DNA of 64,000 bases from Tetrahymena thermophila SB210 (lineage: Eukaryota > Ciliophora > Oligohymenophorea > Hymenostomatida > Tetrahymenidae), in assembly GCF_000189635.1 (NCBI RefSeq), contig NW_002476146.1, forward strand, positions 62,001 through 126,000, read 5' to 3'. Below are positions 1 through 13,110 of the stretch, piece after piece. The position numbers were made by a program, and so were the translations under genes. Within the stretch, counting starts at the first letter, position 1. The number at the start of each line of letters is the position of its first letter. The notes under the pieces were generated by a model, which did no database searches, was not told the origin of the DNA, and worked only from the letters and a program-made list of their open reading frames with translations.

Positions 1-1437
1 TTCATAAATTATGTGACTGAAATTCATTTTAATCATGCAAAATCTTTTAAACATCATAAATTATCTTAGATTTAAAAAGAAGAAGAAATTTACTTATGAA
101 TATATCCATCCATGTATATATCTATCACTGACCAATTTAATTTAAAAAGTGTAAATTTTAATATAATTAGCGTTTGAAAGTAATTAGAATTTTATTAAGG
201 GAGTATGTTTGTGACTTTGTATAATTGAAATAGAAAGATAAATATATTAATAAATTAATATTTGATGTACATTAAATTCTGTTATTTAGTAAGTATGAGA
301 GAAACTATTTTTAATTTAAATTTTAAAATAAATCTTAAACTAGATTATTAATTTTTATTAAATATTTTGCTTTATTTTATTTCAAAATAAAAAACTGTTT
401 TATTTTTAAATTTACCAATTTTCTAAAAATACCATATTAATTTAATTTTTTCCTTTGTAATTTAATAAATTAGCAATGCGCACCCTTATTTATAAAAGAT
501 ATATTTATAAAATAAAATTAATAAAATCATTTATTTATTTTTTTGGAGTAATTTTTAGGAATTCTGATGAAATTAAATTTAAAATTGCAGGTTATTTTTC
601 TATCCTTTTTTTTTATCAAAAATAGGTAATTATATTAAATGTTAAATACAAATAATAATAGTAGTCTATAATAAAAAGATACTGTCTATTGCAAATTGAT
701 AGAATAATTCAATACGTTGTATCAACAATTAAATATCATAGATTTAACTTAAATTTAACCTCAGCGCTAATTGTATGCAATGGGCCAAATTTAAGCTAAA
801 TTAAAAGTATTATTACTTAATCAATAATAACTTACATTTGTTGACAAATTAATCTTGTTTATTGTATTCAATATGAAATATTTAATTAAATTTATTTTGC
901 TAAAATTAGAGCTGCCAATCAATCAATCAAATTTAATTCTTTGTCAATTCATAAGTCAATCAAAGTGTGCTTGAAGCTTACAAAATTAAATATTATTAAA
1001 ATTTTATTGAGAAAGTGGGATAATCCACAATCTGAGGTGACATACAATATGACGCTATAATTATAAATAAAAGAAAAAGGGTTTTTTGATATAAGTTATT
1101 GATTTAAATAATATTATGTTGAGTTTTAAATATTATTACTACAGGAGGAAAATAGTACTTTCTCTATTGAAATAAAAATAAAGAATATTATTAAAAATAT
1201 ATGTTATGCATTATTTAGTTTGAATTTTCTTCTATTTTATTTTTCCTAGATTGAAGCTATATATTTCAAACATCCAACAATTAATAATATTATAATAAAT
1301 TTTAATTAAAACTATATCTTAAAAAAAGTATTGGATTAAAGTAAGAGCAAAAATTTGAAAATAACTAGCATCCAACAAACAAGCTATTAATCAATCAAAA
1401 AGCTATCCTCAAACATATTATAAGCAACTAAAATATT
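1..1437. other. Intergenic AT-rich region
   Basis: No convincing gene is seen on either strand. The stretch is dominated by A/T runs with short AATC-type tetranucleotide repeats near 915-960. The last part is probably promoter and 5' leader of the lipase gene that starts at 1438. Confidence 0.6.
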
Positions 1438-3331
1438 ATGAGTGACCCTATTCTAGCATAATTTAAAGAGGCGCTTAGGATATCTCTACTATATTTTATT
1501 CATTTTGCAGTTTTCATCCAGTGTTTCCTCATGTCCACTCTTCTTTATATCTTAAGAATAATTCTACACCTTTTCACAGCAATCCCTCAATTAAAACACT
1601 TGAGAAAATCTTTGATGAGATTTTTACCTTAAATCAATCCTGATGTTTATGCTAAAGCAGGTATATAACTTAATACATATTTTTTAACGAGTTCGCAGCT
1701 TCAAATTAGCGACTCAAAAATTTTTTTGGAATTTAATCAAACTATTTTTCTATTTTATAGAGGATTTAATTATGAGTCACATTGAATACAACATTGAAAC
1801 TCATAAAATTCTCACTGAAGATGGTTACTATTTAACAGCCTGGCGTATTCTTTCTTCAGATAAGAAGAAATCTTAAGAAGCTCGCAGCAAAGCTCCCGTC
1901 ATTTTGATGCATGGACTTTTAGATTGCAGTTTTTCTTGGTTTGTTAATAAAGAAAGATAGATGTGCTTGCCTTATATTTTGGCAGACTAGGGCTATGACG
2001 TTTGGTGCATGAATAACCGCGGTAATAGATACTCCTTAGGTCATAAGTACTTCAAACATATTAAATCAAATCCTCATTATTGGAACTATGGCTTTGATGA
2101 GCTAGCAAAATATGACGTTAAAGCTAATGTCTAATATGTTTTAGACACTACAAGCCACTCAAAAGTGTTTTATGTAGGCCACTCTTAAGGCTCTACTTAA
2201 ATGTTTGCAAAATTAATGGAAGATCCTTAATTCTAAGAAAAAATTAAAGCTTTCATTGCTCTCGGTCCAGCTATTTATATTTAAAACTTGGTAATTATTT
2301 ATTTCTCAACATTTTTGAACATCTTAATAAAAAAAAATATTAATACAAAATGAATACTTTGCTTGCTTTAGAAAAAGCAAAATTTAGAGCAATAAAAAAC
2401 TAAATATAATTAATTACTATTAAAATAAAATTAATCAATTTATATTAAATTTTATTATGAACTTTAATACAGCTAAAATTCTTTTTTAAAAGAATTTAAA
2501 ATTGAATTAATTAGAGAGAGTCATTTTTAATAAGAAATAATACTTTTAATCAAATGAAATATGATATAATTAATAATAGCAAGCATTAATTCATTACATT
2601 AAACTATATTTATTGAGAAAATATTAAATTAATATTTATTTTTTTATGAATAGGCAAGCAATTTCGTAAAGAAAATGTTTGGATGTGGTTTCTATCAACT
2701 TTTAGATAAATTGGGATACAGAAACTTCTTAGTGCTACCTAAATCCATTTCTAGAAGAGTTGGAGCACTGTGCCACTATTTACCATTTTTATATGATATC
2801 GGTCTATTTAAAGTTATGAATTTACTTTGCGGCTTCCCTGTTGAAAATAAAATTCCTCGTGACAAAATTTCAGTTATTGTAACACACGAACCTGGTGGTG
2901 CTTCAGTTAGAAATATTTTATAATGGTAATTTACTTACTCTTATATTTGAAATAATAAATTTATTTAATATTGAATATTCTAAAATTTAATTTTAATCAT
3001 TAGGGAACAATTCATGAAATCTGGAGAGTTTAAAAAGTTTGATTTTGGAGCTTAAAAGAATATGAAGGTATATGGATAAACAAAACCTCCTTGCTATAAT
3101 ACAGAGAATCTTAAAAAGATAACAATTCCTCAACACTTGTTTATTGGTACTTCAGATATTGTTGGAAATAAAATAGATACTGATCGCTTACTATAACTAG
3201 TTAATCCTGATTCTTCCAAGATATATACGCTAAATGACTATGCCCATCTTGACTATGTATGGGGAACTGATGCTAACACTGTACTTTACCCCTAAATAAT
3301 AAAAATATTAAAAGCTCACCAAACAACATGA
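1438..3331 (+). CDS. Acid lipase-like alpha/beta hydrolase (lysosomal/gastric lipase family)
   Basis: Predicted neutral or acid lipid ester hydrolase of the lysosomal acid lipase family. Four exons (1438-1660, 1761-2290, 2654-2925, 3004-3331) join in phase to 450 residues, close to the family's usual 370-420 plus a longer N-terminus. A hydrophobic N-terminal stretch of about 45 residues could be a membrane anchor or signal. Then come the family-typical ETHKILTEDGYYLTAWR segment, the oxyanion-region HGLLDCSFSW, MNNRGNRYSLGH, and the nucleophile elbow GHSQGS. The third exon ends in THEPGGASVRNILQW, very like the animal THNPAGTSVQNMLHW block. The catalytic His is probably in NDYAHLDYVWG near the C-terminus. 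A catalytic Asp is plausible in FIGTSDIVGN. The start is the first ATG of the open frame. Family assignment is strong; the substrate is inferred. Confidence 0.9.
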
Positions 3332-3720
3332 AAAAAAAATGTTAAATTATTATTCTATTTATTTATCAATATTAAAATAAAATATAAATTATAATTTCCT
3401 TCTCTATATCTTCATATACATTAACCTTATTATCTATACATTAATTCTGTATTAAAATATCCATTTAAAGTATTCCATAGCTAAATTTCTCATATCAACA
3501 TCACATTTTTATAAATTTACTTTCAATAATAATCAATGAATGAATTAGCATTTTTATGTTGTGAATTTAATATATTTATATTGTGTGTTAGAATATTATA
3601 GCTAAGAAAAAATTATAAATAATTTGCTTATTATTCGAAGTTTGAAAAGTTAATAACTTTAGTTATAGTGAAAAAAATTATTATTTGTTTTAATTTATTA
3701 AGGAAGAATTTTTAAAGAAA
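3332..3720. other. Intergenic spacer
   Basis: AT-rich spacer between the lipase stop and the SET gene. Nothing gene-like is seen; it should hold the 3' end of one transcript and the promoter of the next. Confidence 0.6.
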
Positions 3721-5694
3721 ATGAAACAACATTTTTAAAATAAAATTTAACTATTAAGTTATATTGAATAATCCTTTTAGATGGATGCCTCTTAAATGAT
3801 GATACATTTTGGCTAAAAGCCTTTAGGAAATGAATTTTATTGCTAATTAAAAGAAAATCATGTTCCTGAATAATATGCATAATATTTAATGGAAATCAAA
3901 ACTTAGAAACCCCAAGATTTTTATATTATTTTGAAAGCCTTTAAGACAGGAGGTAGATTGAAACCGTTAGAGCAACTTTTAATACATAACAACAGTTATT
4001 TTAAACCTGAAGAGGCTTATGAAAGTAAAAAATAAAACAAATTTTTAAACAGAAATAGAAGTTAAGAAAATGTTGAAGTTTATAATGATGAATATTATAA
4101 AATGATCATAGAGAATCCATACTTTGAAAATTGCAATTTAATTGAAGAGAAAAAAGTTGCAGATATTCTAACTCAAGGATTTATACCTTAACAAGATAAT
4201 TTTATTTGGGCTCTTGTAGTTGAGAAGTCATAGTTACTTAAGAAAGAAGTAAATTTTTTGGCACAAAACTAATTCAAAGAATAATTACAAATAAACGTCT
4301 ATGGATAAGATATTTCTGATTAAAAAAAAGAATTTATATCTGGTTGGACAGAGCAAGATATTAATAAAAGAATATCTGCTCTTTTAAATGTTGAACCAGG
4401 TGATATAATTGGTTTGATTAACCCTGAAAAGTCACTTGATCGTTAAGCGTATGCTACTCTTGCGGTTAAATGTAATTAAATATTTTTTATTAAGTCTGGT
4501 ATCGATTTGGATTAGTTCTTGGATAAATAGATACTAAATAAACCTATGAACTAGCTTCAATAGGAAAAGAGAAAAATATTTGTGTAAAAATACTTGAAAA
4601 CGAGAAAAGCTATCTGGTCTGAAAAAAATATTGTAGATTTAATTTAAATTTTAACTAAAGCTTGTTATTACGACGAAGTAGATAAGTTCTGCAATATATT
4701 TAATAATATTAATATGGTTTTATCAAATTTAAGTAATTAGACCAAGCAAGAAATTAATAAAAGTTTATTTTTATGCAATATGAAAAGAGGGCTTCATTAA
4801 GAAGCTCTTAGTTATTATCAAAAAGCTTAGAATGAGGGATTAATTATGGACTAATACAAGGAAGAAATCATTCAAATCCTATTTAATTTTAGAAAATTCG
4901 ATGAAGTATAAAAAGAATGGTAAACATTAGATAATAGATAGTAAAATAAATTAAAGCATATAATAGCTTAAACAAATCTTATCTTAGACTTTAAAAATGA
5001 AGGGAAAAACTTCGATAAAATAGTTGAATTAATGAAATAAAAAAAAAATTTTCATTAACTTATTTAGAACTACTATGGCCCAATAGAAATAAGAAAGGCT
5101 ACAATTCAGTTAGGGAGAGATGATAGGGTTTAAGATATAGGCAGAGGAATTTTTTTAACTAAAAAAGTGAACAAAAGGCAGTTACTTTGGGCAGAAAGAG
5201 ATCTGACATATAAGCCTAATTAAAGAAATAATGTCAAAACAATGTTTGAAACTTTAAAAGATATGCTTTCAAATAATTTACTAAGAGCTAGACTAAGGCA
5301 TTTGTACTAAGATGGAATGACCAATTTTACATTTCCAGAGGTTTCTTTGTATAGCAATGATAATTATGACTTATAAAAGTAAGGCTGTGTTCCTTAAATT
5401 ACAGATGAGGACCTATGGAATATAGTTAATAGCTCTTCTCATACAATTTATCCTAAGCTATATTAATCTGAGTAAACTAAAGAAGAAGAAGGATTATGGC
5501 CAATTTTCTCATTTGTAAATCATTCAATTTCTAACAGAAACATTGAAGTTATAGTGTAGCAAGGCTTTTTATTTGTTTTTTCGACAATGAGTCTTCCAGA
5601 AAACACTTAAATTTTTTACAACTATGTATTAAATATAGATAATGAGGATGTAATTAAATCTGTAAAATCAAAATATGGGCTGTAAGAGCTATGA
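3721..5694 (+). CDS. SET-domain protein, probable protein lysine methyltransferase
   Basis: Single-exon frame of 657 residues. The C-terminal third carries SET signatures: DIGRGIFLTKKVNKRQLLWAE (the GRG-F-A motif and following strand), then much later FSFVNHSISNRN (the N-H-S AdoMet-binding motif), and QIFYNYVLN near the end, matching the conserved tyrosine strand. The central region is helical with TPR-like spacing (FLCNMKRGLHQEALSYYQKA), so the layout resembles SMYD/TPR-SET proteins, although no MYND zinc cluster is evident. The ATG at 3721 sits in a good A-rich context and is the first in frame after an upstream TGA; a second in-frame ATG at 3781 is the alternative start. Methyltransferase activity is inferred from the motifs; the substrate (histone or other) cannot be told. 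Confidence 0.85.
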
Positions 5695-6570
5695 AATAAA
5701 ATATTTAAATATTAATTAACTAATCTAATAAAAGTTGCTTGTTAATAAAATACTTTAACATACTATAAAATTATATAATTTATTAAAAACTTTCTTAATT
5801 ATATTAACTAAATAAATCTTTATATATTTCCTTTGAATTTGAGTTTTTTACTATGATTTACATTAACATTTGAATAATTATTTTGGTTTTTGGATTGTTT
5901 TATAAATTTAGGATTTTGGATTATTAAAATATTCTGAGCAAATGATTTTAATATACTGTCTAACGAAACAAATAAATTTTTTTTTTTTGATAATACTAAA
6001 TTATTATTATTCTTAAATTTGTTGCTTTATTTTATTTATTAATTACTCGAATGTAAAAACAAATAAAATTGTTTTTTATTTCCAAAATAAAATAAAAAGT
6101 AAGTCAACATTTTAACATATTTTACACTTGTAAATTTTAAGCTAAAATACTTCGAATATAAAAAATGTAACTAAATTTAATTAGTATTTATTTATTATAT
6201 TTGAAATTTAATGTATCAATACAAAAATATTTTATAAAATATAAGTTCTCCTAATTTAAATTATTTCTTTTTCTGATAGATCTATTGACAGACAGAATGA
6301 ATATTCAACACGTTTCTTTAATTGATTAGTTTATATTTATATTTTATCATTTGATATATTTGGAAAGAATAAAAGAGAAGAAAATCTTTCTTTATAAAAT
6401 AGAGAGCATTCAATCAAATTTAAATGAAAGTATTTGTAAAAATCATCAGTATTGATTGATTGATAATATCTATAAATATTGCTAATTTATTTTAATATCA
6501 GATTAAATTGATTGATAAAAATTAATTTTTCATATAAATAAATATCTTAATTAAAAAGATTCTTGAAAAA
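5695..6570. other. Intergenic AT-rich region
   Basis: No coding signal on either strand; long A/T runs. It separates the SET gene from the TM9SF gene, both on the plus strand. Confidence 0.6.
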
Positions 6571-9137
6571 ATGAAATTGTTCAAATTTCTATTAGCATTA
6601 GCAATAGCGACTACAGCTGTTACATGTTATTCAATACCAGGAGTTTCTAGTTAAGTAAACTATAAGCATTTATTATATTAAGTATCTATATCACATATTT
6701 TAATATTGCTTCTTTTAAAGCAATACAAGGAAAATTAGGAAATACAAGTTTATGCATTACAATTAGAATCTTTATAAAGCATGATTCCATATGCTTTTGA
6801 AGATTATTATCGCTTTTTTTAGACATAAGAATAAGATTAAAGTTTAACAGAGCAGCTTTTAGGTTAGAAAAAATTGCTACTTCCAACTATTGAATTCAAA
6901 GTAATTAATTTCTTTGAAAGTTAATAAGTAGCATTTTTAAAAATTTATAAAGTTTTTGAAGGATCAAAAATGCACAAAGTTCGGAGAAGGAAAATTTAAA
7001 CGCTCAGATGTCAAAAAGTTTTAATACTTGATTGATAACGCTTATACCTATGATCTGTAAAATATTCTTTTTATTTAAGTTAACTCTTTTTTACTTAAAA
7101 TGCACTTAAATGTCAACAAATAATAATTAAATTTTCATTAATATTAAACAGGATCATAGACAATCTGCCTGCTATAGTAGAAAATTAGAATTCAATTCCA
7201 GTAGGAGAAAAGGTGATTATTTATTTTAAATATTTTAAAAGTTGAATCATAGGTGTTAGATTGATAAAAAGACTAAATATTAAATAAAAGCAATTATTGC
7301 TTAGAATATTGATGGATTTTGGTTTTAAAAATACAAAAAATAAATATTAATATATGAATTCAATCAATAACATGCTTTAATTCAAATTTAAAAAAAAAGA
7401 TTACAATTGGTGGCTCTTATAGGTATGAGATATACAATCACTTCAAGTTTGTAGTTGAATATAATAATAACAATATTGTTGGCTTCAATCTTACATAAGG
7501 TGTAAGTGGATACTTATTAAACACTTCAAGTAATCAGACTTTCCCTTCATGCGGACTAGAATCTGAAAATCTTATTGAATCTATTGAGTCTAGAGATTAA
7601 AATTTGGCAGAAGATATGCCTATTCACTTTACATATGAAGTTCTTTATGTTAAAAATGAATTAAAAACTTAAGCTTCAAGATGGGACAGGTATAAATAAT
7701 AAGAAGGAGAAACTGTTCATTGGAATAACATTCTCTGCTCTTTTGGTGTAAATGTCTCTCTCTCAGCTCTAATTTACTTTATCCTCAAGCGTATTCTTAA
7801 CAAGGACTTTGCCAATTATGAAAAAGTAAAAATTATTTTTATTTTCTTTTTCAAAGGATTATAAATTTTCAGTTATAATATACTTACTTACGAAAATATT
7901 ATATTTATTTATAAAGGTTAATCAGAGTGATGAAGATGATATGGGTTGGAAATAGTTAAAATCTGATGTCTTTAGACCTCCTGGTAACCCAATCGTTTTA
8001 GCCTCAATGGTTGGAGTTGGCTTATAATTAGCAATTATGCTAATTTTAACAGTTTTCTTTATTGCTCTTTACTATTTAGCAGAGTAATACAGAACTGAAA
8101 AATTCTTGGAAGCTTTAATCATTCTGTATGTTATTACTGGACTTATTTCAGGTATATTTTTATTAAATTAAACAATAAAAAGCTCAACTTAAATTTTTAT
8201 TTTTTAAATACAGGCTACTACAGTGCAAGATATTACAAGATGATGAGTGTAAAAAAATAATTATTTTATATGGCATTTTTAATTCTATTTTTATTGTAAA
8301 AGGGTGTTTATTGGATTAGATCTACCTTGTTAACTTCAGTCTTACTTCCAGGATTAGGAACACTTATTTTCTTTGAAATCGAATTCAGTTATTTGATCGA
8401 AGATTCCACAAATGCTTATGGCTTTGGAACAATCTTTAAGTTATTCTTTATTTGGTTTGCTGTTTAAATTCCTCTAACATTCCTTGGATCAGTTATAGGA
8501 TTTAAAAGACCTAAAATGGAAGGAGGCTGCACTGTCAATCCTGTACCCTAATTTATTCCCCCTCAACCTAAATTTTTGAGCAGACATTTCTTATGTGTTT
8601 TAGGTGGAATTCTTCCTTTCGGGTAATTTAAAAATTATTTTTCTTTTTTAAATTAAAATTAAAATTTAGAACAATCTTGATGGAACTATAATATATTATG
8701 AACTCTGTTTGGACACACTCATTCTATCATCTCTTCGGTTTCATTCTTCTAGCCTTAATTTTACTCGTTATTACATGCGCTGAAATATCTATCCTCCTTA
8801 CTTATCTCTAATTAAATAAGTATTTTTATTTATTTATTTACTTATTAATTTTTCAGATATATATCATATTAAATTAATATATATTTTTAAAAGTGGTAAT
8901 CATAAATGGTGGTGGAATGCATTTTATAGTTCTGGTTTTTGTGGGGTCTATGTATTTGCCTATGGATTCTTTTATTGGCTTTTCTATTTACAAATTACTT
9001 AAGTATCTTCAACTATCATGTACTTTGGTATTATGGGTATGGCAAGCTTTGGTATGTTCCTTATTTGTGGTTCTGTTGGGTTTATAGCTTCTTACACTTT
9101 TGTCAAATTCATATATTCTCAAATCAAGGCTGATTGA
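6571..9137 (+). CDS. TM9SF/EMP70 family nonaspanin membrane protein
   Basis: Endosome/Golgi multispanning protein of the transmembrane-9 superfamily. Nine exons (6571-6654, 6721-6900, 6962-7056, 7152-7212, 7400-7825, 7917-8151, 8214-8622, 8670-8819, 8894-9137) join to 627 residues, the usual family length. The N-terminus MKLFKFLLALAIATTAVTCY is a clear signal peptide, followed by IPGV, as in the family. The lumenal half has SLTEQLLGQ and IIDNLPAIV. The membrane half begins with a long helix (GVNVSLSALIYFIL), then the hallmark DVFRPPGNPIVLASMVGVG, FKRPKMEGG and the final HKWWWNAFYSSG block before two last helices. Known members sort membrane cargo and affect adhesion and phagocytosis in amoebae; that role is inferred here. 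The intron at 7213-7399 is the least certain boundary. Confidence 0.92.
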
Positions 9138-9904
9138 TTGATTTTTAATTATAATTTTTATAAATTACTGAACTTAATAATAAATTTTTTGTAATTTTAA
9201 AATTATTTTTATTTACAATTTTTTATATATTATTTTGTTTATAATACTCTTTTCTTTTTAAATTATTAATTCATTTTCTAAAACTTTTATCAACTTTCTT
9301 TTGATTATCATTAAATCAAATTCAACAAACAAAATTCCTTTAATATCAAGAATAATAATTAAATTTCAAAATTATTATCTCAAAAATAAATTATGAATAA
9401 ATTTAAAAAAAATGTTTTTAACAATGTAAAAAAATGAAACAAAAATTGTTAATATAAAGTTAGAATTATTATTTTTTCTAAGCAGTTACTATAAATAAAT
9501 ATTGCTAATAGTTAAAACAAAATATAACCAATAGTGTTGCTACAAATTGAGATATTTAACATAATTTTTATTAATTTTGTCAGTGTAAAGCTTCTTTTAT
9601 TTTATCAAATTTTAATAATTAATTATTTGGTTTATAAGAAGAAAAAATAAAAAACGAAAAAGTAAGCATAAGAAAAGTTAAGGTCTTTAAAATATTTAAT
9701 TTTTTTAAATCATAAAATAAAATAAAAAAATTTTAATTTTATTTATTAAGTGAAAATTTTAATAAAAAAAATAACAAAAACAAAATGAATATTTATAGAG
9801 ATTTATTAATTTTAATTTCCACTAAATAATACTTTATTAAAAAAATTTAACAATCTTCACATCACAAAGATTTTTATTATTTCTTTAACTTTGCTGGTTA
9901 TTTA
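9138..9904. other. Intergenic AT-rich region
   Basis: Spacer between the TM9SF stop and the vWA remnant on the other strand. Dense A/T runs; no frame with protein-like composition was found. Confidence 0.55.
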
Positions 9905-10640
9905 TCATGCATACATAGGTTAAAGAGGTGTAATTTTATCATTAAATAATATTACAGCGATAAGATCTTATTATGTTAGTCTTTGAGTAAATTGACTAAT
10001 GCATGTACGCAACTAGTTCCACCTTGGTCCACTCATAGAACCGGATATGTCTAAATTAAATATTACGATAAATTTTTTTACAGATAAATTTATAAACCCT
10101 CTCTATCTCTCCTAATATCTTAAAAAACCTGCATTATTTGTTAAGAGAGCTTATAAGTTAAATTAAGTTATTATTCCACATTAAGCTTGAATTCTGTTGA
10201 AAATTTCTTTTATACTCTAACTTGAAGCTAAATGAAAATAAGAAGTATCCCCTCCTAAAATCGAAAGAGCAAGTAATTCAGCAGCCTCTTTTGAATTCCT
10301 ATTCATATCTATCCCTATAAAATGATTTGAAATCATTTATTTTGGGATTTTTTACCCTAACACTCGCATCAATTAACCTAAATCTTCAAGTGAATTTTTA
10401 GAACTAGTATCCTCTCCATCTGTAATTATAATATGTAAAAAGTGCCTATCTGTAACTCCGTAGTTGGTTATTAGATCTCCATTCATTTTTAAAATAGTAG
10501 CAATTCCTCCAGTAATTGAGTCTCTAAGGCGGGTACTCCCATTAGGGTTAACTTTGGATAAGGATGCTGTAAGGTTATTATGGTTATTAAAAAGTCCATA
10601 TCTTGACTTAAATGAATTCAACATTATCTTTGTAAGAAGT
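9905..10640 (-). pseudogene. Rearranged von Willebrand factor A-domain gene remnant
   Basis: A minus-strand frame (239 residues from the ATG at 10624 to the TGA at 9905) encodes vWA sequence in the wrong order. First comes the second half of a domain: NPNGSTRLRDSITGGIA (the MIDAS threonine region) and HFLHIIITDGEDTSS (the MIDAS aspartate strand). Then, after about 100 residues, comes the first half of a domain: VIFNLDISGSMSGPRW (the DxSGS MIDAS loop) and LIAVILFNDKITPLQP, stopping soon after. Neither half has its partner. The best reading is two tandem copies of a vWA gene of which only the inner ends survive, or a rearrangement. The upstream side runs directly into the satellite-like array. 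Expression is unknown; an unrecognised spliced gene is possible but less likely. Confidence 0.6.
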
Positions 10641-10759
10641 GTTATTTTTTTTTATTTTACTATTTTTAGAGTTTGTTATCAATTGTTTGCTAATTATTAT
10701 AAAATACTTCATCGAAGTATTCTAAATTTAAATAGGCGAACTTATTTCTCTTTTTATAT

Positions 10760-13110
10760 GATTTAAAATAGACTAAATTATTTTTTAAATAAAGACTTAA
10801 ATTATATTTAATAACTTTATGTGAAAAAATATAAAATCGGTTAATTATTTTGTATACAAATTTTAATATTAATTTAAAATTCCCCATACAAATGACAACT
10901 TGGAAAAGCTTTCTAAAAGCTATAATTGAATTAAATGAAAAATATTTAAAAGAAAGCTTTATTATGTCTTAGGAAAAATTGTTAATACTTTGAATTTACC
11001 TTACAATAGATTAAAAGTTTATATAAAATATAATTTTAATATTTACTTTTTTTACATAATATTTTTTAAAAACAGAAAAGTTATGAACACTCTTAAAAAA
11101 TTATACTCAAAAACTGAAAAAATAATGAATGAAATAATTAAAATAATAGCTAATCATTACCCACAAAAATATATACAAATTACTTTTTAATCGATTTAAA
11201 ATAGATTAAATTATTTTTTTAAATAAAGATTCAATTTATAATTAATAATACTTTTTGATTAAATATAATATCGATTAATTATTTTGTTTTTATTAATTTA
11301 AAATTCCTAAAACATAGGATGAGTTGGTAAAGCTTTTAAAAAATTATAATACAAGTAAATGATAATTATTTAAAACAAATCTTTTTATGTTTTAGAAATA
11401 ATTGTTTATGTTTGAAAACTCCCTTACAATAGATTAAAATTAAATACGTAAACTATAATTATAATTATTTATTTTTTTACGTGATATTTTAAAAAGAGAA
11501 AAAAGATAAAGACTCTTAAAAAAATTACACTCAAAAAAAGAAACATGAATGATATAATAAAAATAATAGCAAGCTTACTACCCAAAAAAAAGTTTAAAAA
11601 TGTAAACCATCTACTTTTTATCTGATTTAAAATATATTAAAGGTTAAATTTGTACTTAATAACACTTTTTGACTAAATATAAAATTGGTTTATTAATTTG
11701 TTTAAAATTTTAATATTAATTTAAAATTCCTCAAACATAGGATGAGTTGGTAAAGCTTTTTAAAAACTATAATTCAATTTAATGGTAAAAATTTAAAAGA
11801 AAGTTTTATTCTATCTTAGAAATAATTATTAATATTTTGAATTTACCTTACAATAGATTAAAATTAAATACGTAAAATATAATTCTAATTTTTTTTTTTT
11901 TACGTGATATTTTTAAAAAGTGCAAAAAGGTATTCAGAACACTCTTAAAAATAATTACACTTAAAAACAGAAACATTAAAGATATTTTTATACACAATAA
12001 TACTTTTTGATAACATATAAAATTGGTTAATTATTTTGTATAAATATTTTAATATTAATTTAAAATTCGGCAAACATACGATGAGTTGGAAATTTTTTTA
12101 AAAAATACAATTGAATTAAATGGTAAAAATTTTATGAAAGCTTTTTTTATCTTAAAAAGATTATTAACATTTTGAATCTCCCTGACAATAGACTTAAATT
12201 AATATGCACGATTTTATTATCATTATTATTTTTTTTACGTAATATTTTTTATAATGGGAAAAATGATGAGCATTCTTAAAAAATTACACTAAAAATCAGA
12301 AAAACATGAATGTTTTAATAAAATAATAGCTAATCACTATTCCCCCTAAAAAAAAGCAGTCTATAAATGTATACCAACTACTTTTTAATTGATTTAAAAT
12401 AGACTAAATTATTTTTTTAAATAAAGATTTAATTTATGTTTAATAGCACTTTTTGATTAAATATAAAATATCTTAATATTGATTTAAAATTCCTCAAACA
12501 TAGGATGAGTTGTTAAAGCTTTTTAAAAACTAATATTGAAGTAAATGGTAAAAATTTAAAAGAAAGCTTTTTCTTTCTTAAAAATAATATTTAAAAATTT
12601 AAATCTCCCTTACTATAGATTCAAATTGATACACACAATATTCTTACAATTATTAATTTTTTTACGTAATATTTTAAAAAAGAGAAATAAAGATGAACAT
12701 TCTTAAAAAATTTCTCTCAAAACACAAAAGAAATGAATAATATAATAAAAATTACAGCTAACTCAATACCCCTAAAAAAAATAATTTAAAAATGTAAGCT
12801 AACTACTTTTAATTTAATTTAACATAGATTAAATTATTCATTTCTCAACAAAGATTTTATTTGTATTAATACCTCTTAGTTTTTAAATATAAAAAGTAAA
12901 TTATTTTATATAAAAATATATTGATTTTAAAATTACAATATAATTATAATTTAAAACTTAACATTTTTAAATATGAGAAAAGATAAAAAAACTTTATTAA
13001 AAAATTTGTCATAAAAGCAGAAAAAATAAAGTTAATAAAAATAATAACTAACTCTCTACCAAACAAAAAACTGTCTAAAAATTAAATCCTACTAATTATT
13101 AAAAATAAAT
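10760..13110 (+). repeat. Tandem array of about 430-base units (five to six copies, diverged)
   Basis: Landmark words recur in order. GATTTAAAATA followed by GA/ATTAAATTATTTTTTAAATAAAGA occurs at about 10760, 11193, 11624, 12391 and, degenerate, 12812. GATGAGTTGGTAAAGC-like segments follow AATTTAAAATTCC at about 10871, 11297, 11719, 12059 and 12484. The spacing is about 420-433 bases; the interval around 11900-12060 lacks about 90 bases, so one unit carries an internal deletion. Copies differ at many positions, with numerous small indels. Short open frames inside the units are not conserved between copies, so the array is taken as non-coding. The last unit fades out near 13100. Confidence 0.85.

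Noticed and set aside
8893-9133. Two overlapping short plus-strand frames in the last TM9SF exon region
   Set aside because: They are out-of-frame readings of the final TM9SF exon (8894-9137), whose in-phase reading gives the conserved HKWWWNAFY block.
10464-11190. Short open frames on both strands across the vWA remnant edge and the first tandem unit
   Set aside because: Not conserved between repeat units, with composition typical of non-coding AT-rich DNA; those at 10464-10766 are antisense to the vWA frame.
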